Shown in pieces: positions 25,178 to 33,373 of a DNA stretch of 64,000 nucleotides. The stretch covers positions 124,001 to 188,000 of the forward strand of contig NZ_QGGL01000005.1 of assembly GCF_003148565.1 (NCBI RefSeq), written 5' to 3'. Each line of letters begins with the position of its first letter. Within the stretch, counting starts at the first letter, position 1. The stretch is from Tumebacillus permanentifrigoris. GTDB taxonomy: Bacteria > Bacillota > Bacilli > Tumebacillales > Tumebacillaceae. The notes beneath the pieces are model-generated. The model was not told the DNA's origin. It saw only the letters and a list, made by a program, of their open reading frames with translations, and searched no databases. The translations under genes and the position numbers were made by a program.

Positions 25178-25429
25178 ATGGGGATCGTGATCGTCGAAGT
25201 CTGTGACATCAACCCGGCCTCCGCGCTCGACCTCGAACAGCTCGAGGAGGACTTCCCCGGCGTCAGCGCCATCCGCACGCCATGCTTGAGCAACTGCACG
25301 ATGTGCGCCTCGACACCCTATGTCTACGTCAACGGCGAACTGCTCGCCAACGCAGACCGCGAAGTCCTGCTCACCCAGATCCGCGAGCTGATTCAACAGG
25401 AACTGAGCGCGTGGGAGTCGGAATTCTAA
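25178..25429 (+). CDS. DUF1450 family protein (YuzB-like)
   Basis: 83 residues; AAGGGGG precedes the ATG. Family pattern complete: early Cys9 in VEVCDIN, C-x3-C-x2-C in PCLSNCTMCA and YVYVNGELL. A thioredoxin-like fold with four cysteines that could carry a 2Fe-2S cluster is known for relatives; here it is inference. Function unknown. Divergent from the coupled regulator unit. Confidence 0.85.
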   Translation: MGIVIVEVCDINPASALDLEQLEEDFPGVSAIRTPCLSNCTMCASTPYVYVNGELLANADREVLLTQIRELIQQELSAWESEF

Positions 25430-25432
25430 GAC

Positions 25433-25467
25433 AAAGCCCGGCCGTGAGAGCGGCCCGGGCTTTTTTT
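25433..25467. terminator. Bidirectional terminator between DUF1450 and DUF2797 genes
   Basis: Arms built on AGCCCG-GCCG and CGGC-CCGGGCT with one bulged G; T7 on the plus side and an A run on the other. Confidence 0.75.
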
Positions 25468-25469
25468 GC

Positions 25470-26291
25470 CTATGCGGTTTGTTCGACAGCTGCGTTGGTG
25501 GTGACTTCGACTTTGTAGCCGCTGTGCTTTTTGATGTTCAGCACGCCGATGTCGAAGATCAGGTATTGCCCCTTGATCCCGATCAACTTGCCTTCAATCG
25601 TCGGTTCCTTGTCAAAGCCGATCGACTTGACCTTCTCCAGCGTCTCCAGAATCGGATACGTAAACTCGAACAATTGGTCGACATCGAACAGATACTGCTG
25701 GAACTCTTCCGGCACGATCGCTTTCATCTGGGCGCGCACATCGAACAGATCTGCTTCCTCGAAAACGCCTTTGAGCATTTTACGCCAGTCCGTTTTGTCG
25801 GCGATATGCTCGGCGATGATCATCTCCAACTCGCCCGCCATCTTGCGGGTTGGCAACTCGGCAATCGGAATCGCGCGGATCGCGCCTTGGTCAACCCAAC
25901 GCGTCAATTCGCGATGCTTGCGGGTCAGTCCGACCTTCACGTTCGAAGAGAGCGCGAGGTAGACGTAGTGTGGGATCATGCAATGCGTCTGGGCAAACGC
26001 TTCGTCGCGACACGTGCCTTTGTCGAAGTGGCACTCATGCGGCTTCATGATGCACAAGTCGCACTCCGCCAGCGTCGTCACGCACGGGTAGCAATAGCCC
26101 CCGCCATACAGTTTGCCCTTCACCTTGCGCCCGCACGAGCAGCAGGCTTTTTCCTCAAGAAACGTCAAGGTCAATTTCGTGCCGATCAGTTCGTTGAGCG
26201 CAACCGTCTGCTCGCCGACTTTCAGAAAGTACGCGACCGGAGATTCCGGTTGGTGGCGCAATTCGCTCAAAAATCCTTGGTATGTGGTCAT
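25470..26291 (-). CDS. DUF2797 family protein with a cysteine-rich zinc-binding segment
   Basis: 273 residues from ATG 26291. N-terminal third has Cys pairs typical of DUF2797: CCSCGRKVKG, YCYPC, CDLC and later CHFDKGTCRDE, with HC in the following segment, then YVYLALSSNVKVGLTR, the best conserved family block. This block resembles a GIY-YIG-like strand pair (YVYLA...KVGLTR), but activity has not been shown. Function unknown; cytoplasmic. Confidence 0.85.
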   Translation of the reverse strand: MTTYQGFLSELRHQPESPVAYFLKVGEQTVALNELIGTKLTLTFLEEKACCSCGRKVKGKLYGGGYCYPCVTTLAECDLCIMKPHECHFDKGTCRDEAFAQTHCMIPHYVYLALSSNVKVGLTRKHRELTRWVDQGAIRAIPIAELPTRKMAGELEMIIAEHIADKTDWRKMLKGVFEEADLFDVRAQMKAIVPEEFQQYLFDVDQLFEFTYPILETLEKVKSIGFDKEPTIEGKLIGIKGQYLIFDIGVLNIKKHSGYKVEVTTNAAVEQTA

Positions 26292-26387
26292 GCTGAACAC
26301 CCTTTCTAGTACGCCTCAGTATGCTAGACTGATTGTACCAAAAAGTAAGTGTACTCTGCACCTGATCCAGATTTGTTTAGAATCGCT

Positions 26388-27329
26388 CTACGCTCGTAAC
26401 ATGTTGTAGACGGTGAATTGCTCAATCGGCTGGAATCCGAGGCGTTCATAGATGCGTTCGGCCGGTTTGTTGCCACGCGTCACCGTGAGGGCGACCACCG
26501 CGTTGGAACCGTCGCGTTTGCGCACCCGACGCAACCCTTCTCGCGTGATCTCCTCACCGTAGCCCTGCCCGCGAGCACCTTGGAGCACCGCCATGTACAA
26601 CAGCATCGTCGTCCCGTCATAACGCCCACCTCGGAAGGTCTGGAACAGGGCAAACCCGACGTCGCGACCCGCAGCATCGGTCGCCAGCACCCACAAGTTG
26701 GGGTCGAACTCCCCGAAACGATCGCGGAACATCTCGAAACTCTGTTCCGGGTGCGCGGCATCCCATTCCATCATCGGGTCGAGCGATCCGGCAAAAGACG
26801 CTCGAAACGCTTCGTAGAAGCGATCGTGCGTTTTGGGGGAATACGCGGAGTAAGTCAGCAGTTGCGTTACAGGTTTGATCTCCTTCGTCAGCTTCAATCG
26901 CATGTCGAAGCGGTCGATCAGCTTGTGGAAGCCATTCTGCATGAAAACGTCACCCAGCGTGTGCCCCGCTGCGTCGGCATAGTCGAGGTACACCGCCTTG
27001 CGAGTCTCAGGGGAGACCAGCTGCCAGAATCTCTGCAAAAAAGCGCCCGTCACGGTCGCTTCGTCAAACGCCGGGTCGATGTCCGGCTTCGTCAGATGAA
27101 CGTCGCCCTCGAACTCGCCGTAGCGCATCACGCCAACCATGCGGCTGCCGTCGACGGCGACCCATGTGTCCGACTCGATCAGTTCGATGATGTTCTGCTC
27201 GCGAAACCGTTGCAGGTCACGCTCCAGTTGTCGCTCCAATTCTGCACCGCGAAACCCGCGTGCTGCCAATACAGTACGCGTGATGGCGAATACATCACCA
27301 GGCCGCACTGGCCGTATGTAGATCTCCAT
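26388..27329 (-). CDS. GNAT family N-acetyltransferase, two-domain
   Basis: 313 residues with two GNAT-like halves; the C-terminal half has the acetyl-CoA loop in VLQGARGQGYGEEITREGL (Q/R-x-x-G-x-G/A form) and ends with NKPAERIYERLGFQPIEQF. The N-terminal half keeps the fold but not a clear CoA loop. GGAGGG fixes the start. Substrate unknown. Divergent from the AlkA gene by 75 bases. Confidence 0.87.
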   Translation of the reverse strand: MEIYIRPVRPGDVFAITRTVLAARGFRGAELERQLERDLQRFREQNIIELIESDTWVAVDGSRMVGVMRYGEFEGDVHLTKPDIDPAFDEATVTGAFLQRFWQLVSPETRKAVYLDYADAAGHTLGDVFMQNGFHKLIDRFDMRLKLTKEIKPVTQLLTYSAYSPKTHDRFYEAFRASFAGSLDPMMEWDAAHPEQSFEMFRDRFGEFDPNLWVLATDAAGRDVGFALFQTFRGGRYDGTTMLLYMAVLQGARGQGYGEEITREGLRRVRKRDGSNAVVALTVTRGNKPAERIYERLGFQPIEQFTVYNMLRA

Positions 27330-27404
27330 GTTGCACCCTCCATTTGACTTCCTACTGCCTTTACTATACCTTAGTGTCGCCGAAATGAAAGGAGCCTACC
27401 TCAC

Positions 27405-28349
27405 ATGAACATTTCTACCTATACGATAACTCCACAAGCTCCCTATCGCTTCGATTTTTTTCGAGAGCGCATCGTCACCTCCAGCAACAGCTATCTGTAT
27501 GACATTGGGGATCAGCATCTCGGCCGCGCCCATCTGATCGACGGGCACCACGTATTTGTACGCGTCTCTTGCCCTAACCAAGGCTCGGATGCCCCGGAGT
27601 TCCACCTGCACGTCGAGGGGGCTCCTGATGAAGCGGTTGCCGAAAAAGCGATGCGCCTCTGGCGACATATGCTCTCCCTCGACCGCCCGCTCTACCCATT
27701 CTATGCAAAAATGTCCGGCGACCCTGTGCTCTGCGGGATCATCGACCAACTGTCGGGACTGAATCTCCTGTTGGAAGCCGATCCGTTTGAATCGATGATC
27801 CTGTCGATCATCGGCCAACAAGTCAACCTGACGTTCGCCGAGAACTTGAAGCGAGCGCTGGTCGAGTTGTGCGGCACTCGCATTGAGCTGAACGGACGTT
27901 CGGTCTACGCGTTTCCGACACCAGAGCAGATCGCCCGCCTCCAGTATGAAGACCTGCGCCCGCTCAAGTATTCGCAACGCAAGGCCGAGTACATCATCGA
28001 CTTTGCACGCGGCGTGGTGAACGGGGAGATCGACCTCGCCGCACTGGAGCAGATGGACAATGACGAAGCGATCGCCACGCTGGTCAAACTGCGTGGCATC
28101 GGGCGCTGGACAGCCGAGTGTGTCCTGCTGTTCGGCCTCGGTCGCCCTGACCTGCTTCCGGCGGCCGACATCGGGTTGCGCAACGCGATCCAACATTTTT
28201 ATGGCCTCGATCACCAGCCGACAGAGCCGGAAGTACGGGAGCGGGCAACGGCGTGGGCAGGCTATGAATCCTATGTCACCTACTACCTCTGGACAGCGCT
28301 GGGGCTGGCAAAAGCGCAGGCGAAAAAGCAGAAATCGACAGGCAATTAA
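27405..28349 (+). CDS. DNA-3-methyladenine glycosylase, AlkA type
   Basis: 314 residues: an N-terminal TBP-like domain (1-130), then an HhH-GPD glycosylase domain. The hairpin is LRGIGRWTAECVLLFGLGR and the catalytic Asp255 lies in LPAADIGLRNA. It excises alkylated purines, giving AP sites for nth-type enzymes. AAAGGAG is ten bases before the ATG. No ada gene nearby. Confidence 0.92.
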   Translation: MNISTYTITPQAPYRFDFFRERIVTSSNSYLYDIGDQHLGRAHLIDGHHVFVRVSCPNQGSDAPEFHLHVEGAPDEAVAEKAMRLWRHMLSLDRPLYPFYAKMSGDPVLCGIIDQLSGLNLLLEADPFESMILSIIGQQVNLTFAENLKRALVELCGTRIELNGRSVYAFPTPEQIARLQYEDLRPLKYSQRKAEYIIDFARGVVNGEIDLAALEQMDNDEAIATLVKLRGIGRWTAECVLLFGLGRPDLLPAADIGLRNAIQHFYGLDHQPTEPEVRERATAWAGYESYVTYYLWTALGLAKAQAKKQKSTGN

Positions 28350-28434
28350 AAAATTTGTTGATGGCTACCCCCACAGGAAGAATCGACCAGCCGTACCTTA
28401 TGGCAGACAACCACAAAAAGGAGCTGGTAGATTT

Positions 28435-29688
28435 ATGAAAAACAAAATGACAGCACTGCTTGCACTTACGTTGGTCTCTTCCTTGGGAGCTACTTCGGCA
28501 TTCGCCACGATGCCCGACAAAAACGACCGCCCAGACTTCCAAGTCAAGGGCAACTATAAATTCGCAGTGAAATTCAACGACGTTTCCAAAGACGACTGGG
28601 CGCTCCGTTTCATCACCGAGATGAATTCCAAAGGCGTCATCAACGGCTACGGCGATGGCAAATTCCAACCGAGCAACAACGTTTCGCATGAAGAAGCGAT
28701 CGTCATGACCGTTCGTGCGATGGGGCTGGCCGACGAAGCCAACGCGCTCGCCAAGGACATCACGCTCGACCTGACCGACGCAGCCACCGTCTCCGATTGG
28801 GCGAAACCGTACATCTCCATTGCGATTGAAAAAGGATTCCTCGATGCCAAGACTGCACTGAGCCCGCAAGCGTCTGCAGACCGTGAATGGACCACCGAGT
28901 TGGTCGTCCGTGCGATGGGACTCAATGAAGAAGCAAAAGCCCACATGCAGGATACCCTGAACTTCAACGATGCGAAGGAAATCGATGCGGATGCAGTGGG
29001 GTACATAGCGGTGGCCGCCGACAAAAAAATCATCTCTGGCTACACCGACCACACCTTCCAACCGCACAAGCCGGTCAAACGCAACGAGTTGGCGGTCATC
29101 CTCTGCAACGCGGAGCATCTGTTTGAGTACGACACCGACCGCCAGCACCAGACCCAAGGCCAACTGCAAGGCTCGCTGAAGACCGTGTCCGCGACAGAAC
29201 TGACCTTCACGACCTCGACCAAGCAGGAAGTCACCTACAAGATCGCCAGCCAATCCTACGTGTTCCTTGGCAACCAGATCTCGCAATGGAGCGACCTGAA
29301 ACCGAACATGTGGGTTCGTGTACTGCTGAACCAAACCGGGGAGATTGTATTCGCCCAAGCGAAGGCTGTCACCCCGGACCCAGTGGAAATCGAGTCCTAC
29401 GCGAGCGGCAAAGTCATCGCGTACACCGCACCGACTCCCAATGCTGCAGGTTCCATCGCGATCGTGAAGGACAAAGACCGTGAGAAAAAGTCCAACCGCG
29501 TCCTGACCCTGCCGGTGGCGAAGGATGTTAAAATCCTGCTCAACGGTGAACTCGGCAAGACCACCACATTCAAGGCTGACGACAACGTGCGTCTGATCGT
29601 GATCGACAACACCGTCATCCAGATCAACGTTATGAAGTCGGGATCGAAGTACGACGACAAACTGTCCCCGGAAACCCCGGTGAAGTAG
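28435..29688 (+). CDS. S-layer homology (SLH) domain protein
   Basis: 417 residues from ATG 28435 (AAAAAGGAG upstream; the open frame continues 125 codons further back but overlaps the AlkA gene). Signal peptide with cleavage after ATSAFA. Three SLH repeats, about residues 40-90, 100-155 and 165-210, with VINGYGDGKFQPSNNVSHEEA and IISGYTDHTFQPHKPVKRNE as the clearest; these bind pyruvylated wall polymer. The C-terminal 200 residues are beta-rich with no known domain. Surface protein, non-covalently bound to the wall. Confidence 0.92.
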   Translation: MKNKMTALLALTLVSSLGATSAFATMPDKNDRPDFQVKGNYKFAVKFNDVSKDDWALRFITEMNSKGVINGYGDGKFQPSNNVSHEEAIVMTVRAMGLADEANALAKDITLDLTDAATVSDWAKPYISIAIEKGFLDAKTALSPQASADREWTTELVVRAMGLNEEAKAHMQDTLNFNDAKEIDADAVGYIAVAADKKIISGYTDHTFQPHKPVKRNELAVILCNAEHLFEYDTDRQHQTQGQLQGSLKTVSATELTFTTSTKQEVTYKIASQSYVFLGNQISQWSDLKPNMWVRVLLNQTGEIVFAQAKAVTPDPVEIESYASGKVIAYTAPTPNAAGSIAIVKDKDREKKSNRVLTLPVAKDVKILLNGELGKTTTFKADDNVRLIVIDNTVIQINVMKSGSKYDDKLSPETPVK

Positions 29689-29704
29689 GACGTACTTTGG
29701 ACGC

Positions 29705-29755
29705 ACTTTGGAAAAAGAGCCCTCAACCACGCTCGCGTGGTCTGGGGGCTTTTTG
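29705..29755. terminator. Terminator between SLH gene and XRE-TPR gene
   Basis: AAAAAGAGCCC...ACCACGC-TC-GCGTGGT...GGGGCTTTTT; long stem with small internal loops, T5 on the plus strand. Confidence 0.85.
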
Positions 29756-29771
29756 CATGAGCCTGAGGTGG

Positions 29772-31070
29772 TTAGAGGCACATCCCGCGCTCGGAGATCA
29801 GATTGCGGCTGTACGTCCGTGCGGAGAGCAGCAGTTGGCAGGCGTGGCGGAAGTCTTCCTCGTCCGCGTAGACCCACGCTAGTTCGGAGAGCGCCTCCTC
29901 CCACTCGAACACGCGCTGTTGTGCGTAGTGCGTGTCCACGACCTGCTGGATGCGCCGCTTTCCTTCACTGTGTCGATGGCGCTTGACCTCGACTCGCCCG
30001 AGCAGCGTCTGCAACTTGGCGCGAACGGTGTGAGGTGTTGGAATCCAGCGTTGCGCCTGCACACAGGCGTGCTCAGCAGCCTCGACGTCGGAGGCCTGCA
30101 GGTGCAGTTTGGCAAGTTCCAGCGCAGCCAACCCTGCGGCTTCTAGAAACCCCATCCCCTGCAACTGCTGGACCGCCGTTGCCAGCGTCTGACGAGTCTC
30201 CTGCCCGCGGCCGGTCGATTCGATCAGCAACGCCTGTTGCACCCGATTGCGCTCGTGTCGAGCACGGTGTTGCAACACGTTATGCAGATGGCCTGCACGT
30301 TGCCCGAACGTGATCGATTGGCGGTGGTCGGAGGACTGGCGAAACGACTTGCTGAGGCTTAGGCACATCCGCGCTTGATCGGTTAGCGTGCGGGCGTGTT
30401 CGAAGTACGGAGCTGTCCGTGCGCAATACGCGAGCGACTTTTGCATCTGTCCCAGTTTCGCGTGTGCCTGTGCGATGCGAAACAGCAACCCCGCGTAGAA
30501 GTAGCGATCAACACCCTCGACGCGGCGCAGAAATTCCAACCCCCGCTCCCACTGGTAGATGGCGTTGTCATAGCGCAGCGCCATGAACTGGATCGTGCCT
30601 CTGTGTTGGCAGACCAACGCCATCAGCCCATGCTCTTCGCTGGACTCGGCCTCCCGTGCCAATTGTTCGACCAAGCGTATGGCATTGGCGACTTGCCCGA
30701 CCTGTAGGTAGCACGGAATCAGTTCGCACATCAACTGAACACCGTCTTGTTGACCGCGTGGGGTGTTGAGCAGTTGTTTGAGCAACAACATGCCCTCCGT
30801 ATAGTCCCGGCCAGCAATCAGCATCTGAGCAGCGCGATATGTGCAGACGTACTCGAGGTTTGCCTCGCTGCTTTCGATGAGGAATTCCACGGGAACCTCC
30901 AACCGTTGAGCGATCTGTAGCAAGATGTGATAGGACGGGCGCGCCTTGCCCGTCTCAATCTGGGAGATCATGCTCGCGGTGCATAGCCCACTCGCGAGAT
31001 CTCCCTGCGTCATATTGCGACGTTGCCGCATCAATTTTATCCGTTCTCCCAACACTGGCATCTCCGTCAT
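29772..31070 (-). CDS. XRE-family HTH + TPR regulator (RRNPP-like), copy 2
   Basis: 432 residues from ATG 31070, chosen because GGGAGGGCG precedes it and because the 51 upstream in-frame codons run through a palindrome and an AT-rich promoter region. XRE HTH at about 6-60 (IKLMRQRRNMTQGDLASGLC, then MISQIETGKARPSYHI). C-terminal TPR-like helix pairs to the end. No peptide gene follows: it ends facing the SLH terminator. A perfect 12-bp inverted repeat 35 bases upstream is a likely autoregulatory operator. Confidence 0.85.
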   Translation of the reverse strand: MTEMPVLGERIKLMRQRRNMTQGDLASGLCTASMISQIETGKARPSYHILLQIAQRLEVPVEFLIESSEANLEYVCTYRAAQMLIAGRDYTEGMLLLKQLLNTPRGQQDGVQLMCELIPCYLQVGQVANAIRLVEQLAREAESSEEHGLMALVCQHRGTIQFMALRYDNAIYQWERGLEFLRRVEGVDRYFYAGLLFRIAQAHAKLGQMQKSLAYCARTAPYFEHARTLTDQARMCLSLSKSFRQSSDHRQSITFGQRAGHLHNVLQHRARHERNRVQQALLIESTGRGQETRQTLATAVQQLQGMGFLEAAGLAALELAKLHLQASDVEAAEHACVQAQRWIPTPHTVRAKLQTLLGRVEVKRHRHSEGKRRIQQVVDTHYAQQRVFEWEEALSELAWVYADEEDFRHACQLLLSARTYSRNLISERGMCL

Positions 31071-31104
31071 GTCTACACGCCCTCCCTTTATATACATAAC
31101 AAAA

Positions 31105-31141
31105 ATCTCACTTGTACAGGTTATCTGTTTACAAGTGAGAT
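31105..31141. promoter_or_regulatory. 12-bp perfect inverted repeat upstream of XRE-TPR copy 2
   Basis: ATCTCACTTGTA (31105-31116) and TACAAGTGAGAT (31130-31141), 13 bases apart, followed on the minus strand by the ribosome site. A TATAAT-like sequence overlaps the distal arm. No T run, so operator rather than terminator. Confidence 0.65.
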
Positions 31142-31205
31142 TATATGGGATAAAGGTTTTCCAAGGTAGATAGCAATACCTCTTAGAAGTGTTAGGTATC
31201 ATTTT

Positions 31206-31246
31206 AAACAAGAAACCCCTCACAGTAAGTGAGGGGTTTCTTGTTT
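31206..31246. terminator. Terminator of the receptor-peptide operon, 18-bp perfect stem
   Basis: AAACAAGAAACCCCTCAC (31206-31223), loop AGTAA, GTGAGGGGTTTCTTGTTT (31229-31246). The last stem base pairs overlap the stop codon of the peptide gene at 31245-31247. Confidence 0.85.
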
Positions 31247-31427
31247 ATACGTTTGTGCTTTTCGTAACAATAAGTGGATCAGGCCAAATGTCGAACGCAA
31301 CCTTAGAGACGCCGAGCGGGTTTGGATAGTCATCAACCGCAACCGTGGAACTATGAGCTCCCTTGACACTTACAAAACCGATTGCTAGCAACGCTGCACC
31401 TACGAGAGACAGAACTACTTTTTTCAT
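31245..31427 (-). CDS. Exported propeptide, candidate pheromone precursor of the adjacent XRE-TPR receptor
   Basis: 60 residues. MKKVVLSL then a hydrophobic stretch to about residue 21 forms a signal sequence. The remaining 39 residues hold an ungapped 14-residue tandem repeat: D-D-Y-PNPLGVSK at 32-42 and D-I-W-PDPLIVTK at 46-56, identical at D, P, P, L, V, K and conservative at Y/W, N/D, S/T. Codons of the two copies differ widely, so the similarity is kept at the protein level. Its ATG overlaps the TGA of the receptor gene (ATGA), with GGGGGAG seven bases upstream: the Rap-Phr style layout. Signalling role is inferred from structure and context. Confidence 0.8.
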   Translation of the reverse strand: MKKVVLSLVGAALLAIGFVSVKGAHSSTVAVDDYPNPLGVSKVAFDIWPDPLIVTKSTNV

Positions 31428-32758
31428 TGAAAAACTCCCCCATTCACGATATATGTTGTTTCTTGAGCACGACGAAGAGTTTCGGCTACTTTTTCCAATG
31501 TGAAAAAGGCTTCCTCGTTACGACCTTTTTTCCGATACGCCTCCACACAAATTTGCAAGCAGTCTGCCGAATCTCTCTGCAACCCTAAGCCTTCAAAGTA
31601 CTCAGCAGCTAGCAGAGAGTACTCTACAGCGCGCTCAAAATCTTGAGTATGTAAACAATACTTCGCGTGCACTTGATACAGATAGACATACCTTGGATCA
31701 TGCTGGAACTTTGTACAAGCAATTCGCTCATGACCTAATTTAATGAAGCGATCTGCTTTGTCCATCTGCTTTTCAGCTATATATATGGAGGCGATTCGTG
31801 CGTAGGTATGGATCACTAGCTTGTCATCACCGTTTTTATCAAATTCGACTACACAATCCAACAGTTCAGTTATTGCGCCGGCTGGGTCTTTTTCTGCCAT
31901 GATGGAGGCCGCAAATTGTTGTCGTACAACAAATGCCAACTCAACTACGTTATGACAGCGATACAAGGCCAACGCCTGTTGCATATAGGATTCGGCTTCG
32001 TCAAACTGATTGAGTTTTTTCTGCAAGACTCCCAACGAGAAATACGTGGACGCGAGACGTTTCATATCCGATAACTCGTTAAACACTTTCAGGGCGTCAT
32101 CCAGATACGATTTGGCATCTGTGTAAAAACCTAATACACCACACACAACTCCTAGATTAAAACTTATCTCTGCAATCAAAAGTCTCGATTCCGGTATCTT
32201 TTCACATAACTCCAGCGCTCGCAAATAATGCATGTGCGCATAAATCATGTTCGATGATAAGTTGTGAGAATTACCCAGTTTATTGTAGAATTCGGCCATG
32301 AAAGCATCGTCCATGCTCCGGTCAGCTTCCAGCTTGTTCTTCAACTGTGTAAGCAATCTGACTGCCTCATTCGGTCGATCTGTTCGCATCCAGCACTCGG
32401 CGCGTAGCAACGACAACTGCGTTCGATGATTCTCCGTCAGGTCTGGACGAGCCTCTAGTTCTTCGACGAGATCAAGAGCACGGGAGTACTCCTTTTGTTC
32501 GGTGTAGATCTTCAGAATCTCCAGCTGCAACTTCGCCTCCAGCTCACTCTCCCGATCCTGCATGATCTCATAGAACGGAATCTCCAATTTCTCCGCCAGT
32601 TTGCGCAAGATCTCCGCCGATGGGGTGTGTTTGTCCTTTTCCACCAAACTCACGGTCTGGTGCGAACAGATCCCGTCAGCCAACTCCACCTGCGACATCC
32701 CCCGCTGTGTTCGATACCGCTTCAAGCGCTGCCCAATGGTAAACGATTGATTCGTCAA
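31424..32758 (-). CDS. XRE-family HTH + TPR regulator (RRNPP-like receptor), copy 3, coupled to a propeptide gene
   Basis: 444 residues from TTG 32758, chosen because AAGGAGG lies 11 bases upstream. XRE HTH near residues 8-62 (GQRLKRYRTQRGMSQVELAD, then TVSLVEKDKHTPSAEI). The TPR part is very clear: repeats such as AEFYNKLGNSHNLSSNMIYA, AEISFNLGVVCGVLGFYTDA, STYFSLGVLQKKLNQFDEAE each 34-40 residues apart. In this family TPRs bind a re-imported short peptide and change DNA binding. Base composition is AT-richer than the flanks. It is the upstream gene of a two-gene operon with the 60-residue exported peptide. Confidence 0.88.
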   Translation of the reverse strand: MTNQSFTIGQRLKRYRTQRGMSQVELADGICSHQTVSLVEKDKHTPSAEILRKLAEKLEIPFYEIMQDRESELEAKLQLEILKIYTEQKEYSRALDLVEELEARPDLTENHRTQLSLLRAECWMRTDRPNEAVRLLTQLKNKLEADRSMDDAFMAEFYNKLGNSHNLSSNMIYAHMHYLRALELCEKIPESRLLIAEISFNLGVVCGVLGFYTDAKSYLDDALKVFNELSDMKRLASTYFSLGVLQKKLNQFDEAESYMQQALALYRCHNVVELAFVVRQQFAASIMAEKDPAGAITELLDCVVEFDKNGDDKLVIHTYARIASIYIAEKQMDKADRFIKLGHERIACTKFQHDPRYVYLYQVHAKYCLHTQDFERAVEYSLLAAEYFEGLGLQRDSADCLQICVEAYRKKGRNEEAFFTLEKVAETLRRAQETTYIVNGGVFQ

Positions 32759-32845
32759 TTTATCATCCACCTCCTTAAATGAGATTTGGAACTCTAGATC
32801 TATCATAACAGGAAGTTTTTCAATTGTACATCATATTTTCTCCTT

Positions 32846-32863
32846 TTGGATAATTCCATCCAA
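32846..32863. promoter_or_regulatory. Small inverted repeat upstream of XRE-TPR copy 3
   Basis: TTGGAT (32846-32851), six bases, ATCCAA (32858-32863), about 90 bases before the start; possible operator. Confidence 0.3.
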
Positions 32864-32865
32864 TG

Positions 32866-32888
32866 AAAAAGCCACCTTGAAGGGTGGC
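32866..32888 (-). terminator. Terminator of the McrBC-type operon
   Basis: GCCACC (32871-32876)/GGTGGC (32883-32888), then five T on the minus strand. Confidence 0.75.
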
Positions 32889-32896
32889 GGCAGTTT

Positions 32897-33373
32897 TTAG
32901 AGTCCGATTTGTTTCATTATTTCTGCCATTCCGCTCGGGGCCTCGACCTGAACGGTTCCGTCCTGCTGTACCCACAATCGGATAATTCCCAAATGATCAA
33001 GTGACCTGTCAATCTCTTCAGCAATTTCACGAATTCGTGGGAGGTCTGGATTTCCCATAAAAAGCAAGCCTGATTCGTCCATTGTTTGATAATAACGCAT
33101 TAATTCGCTTACTTGATCAGCTAAATGCTTTACTAGTTGCGTATCGGCAAACACTACATCCTCTTTATGCTTTACAGCCCTAGAGCCTTTTGCATCTACA
33201 TATATCCGCCAATCATTAACCTTTGCTGTCACATCCCAATCTCCACGAGATGTGGATGTCACCACATTATCAAATCTACATGTTTCAAGGAATTTGGCGA
33301 TGTACTCGCTCACTTGATTCTTGTTCATTTTGAACGGGTCAGGAACTTCCATCTCACGTAGACGTATCGGCAC
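32897..33373 (-). CDS. Small nuclease-fold-like protein at the end of the McrBC-type operon
   Basis: 158 residues from GTG 33373, which has GGGAG nine bases upstream and overlaps the mcrC-like gene by 20 bases; ATG 33352 is an alternative. Residues 42-62 read as a PD-(D/E)XK-like core: D45/D47 in GDWDVTAK and, after a strand IYV, D60-A61-K62. Upstream helix has EYIAKFLE. The C-terminal half is helical with no known motif. I do not recognise a named family. Overlap and coupling with mcrC suggest a third subunit or accessory nuclease of the restriction system. Confidence 0.6.
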   Translation of the reverse strand: MPIRLREMEVPDPFKMNKNQVSEYIAKFLETCRFDNVVTSTSRGDWDVTAKVNDWRIYVDAKGSRAVKHKEDVVFADTQLVKHLADQVSELMRYYQTMDESGLLFMGNPDLPRIREIAEEIDRSLDHLGIIRLWVQQDGTVQVEAPSGMAEIMKQIGL

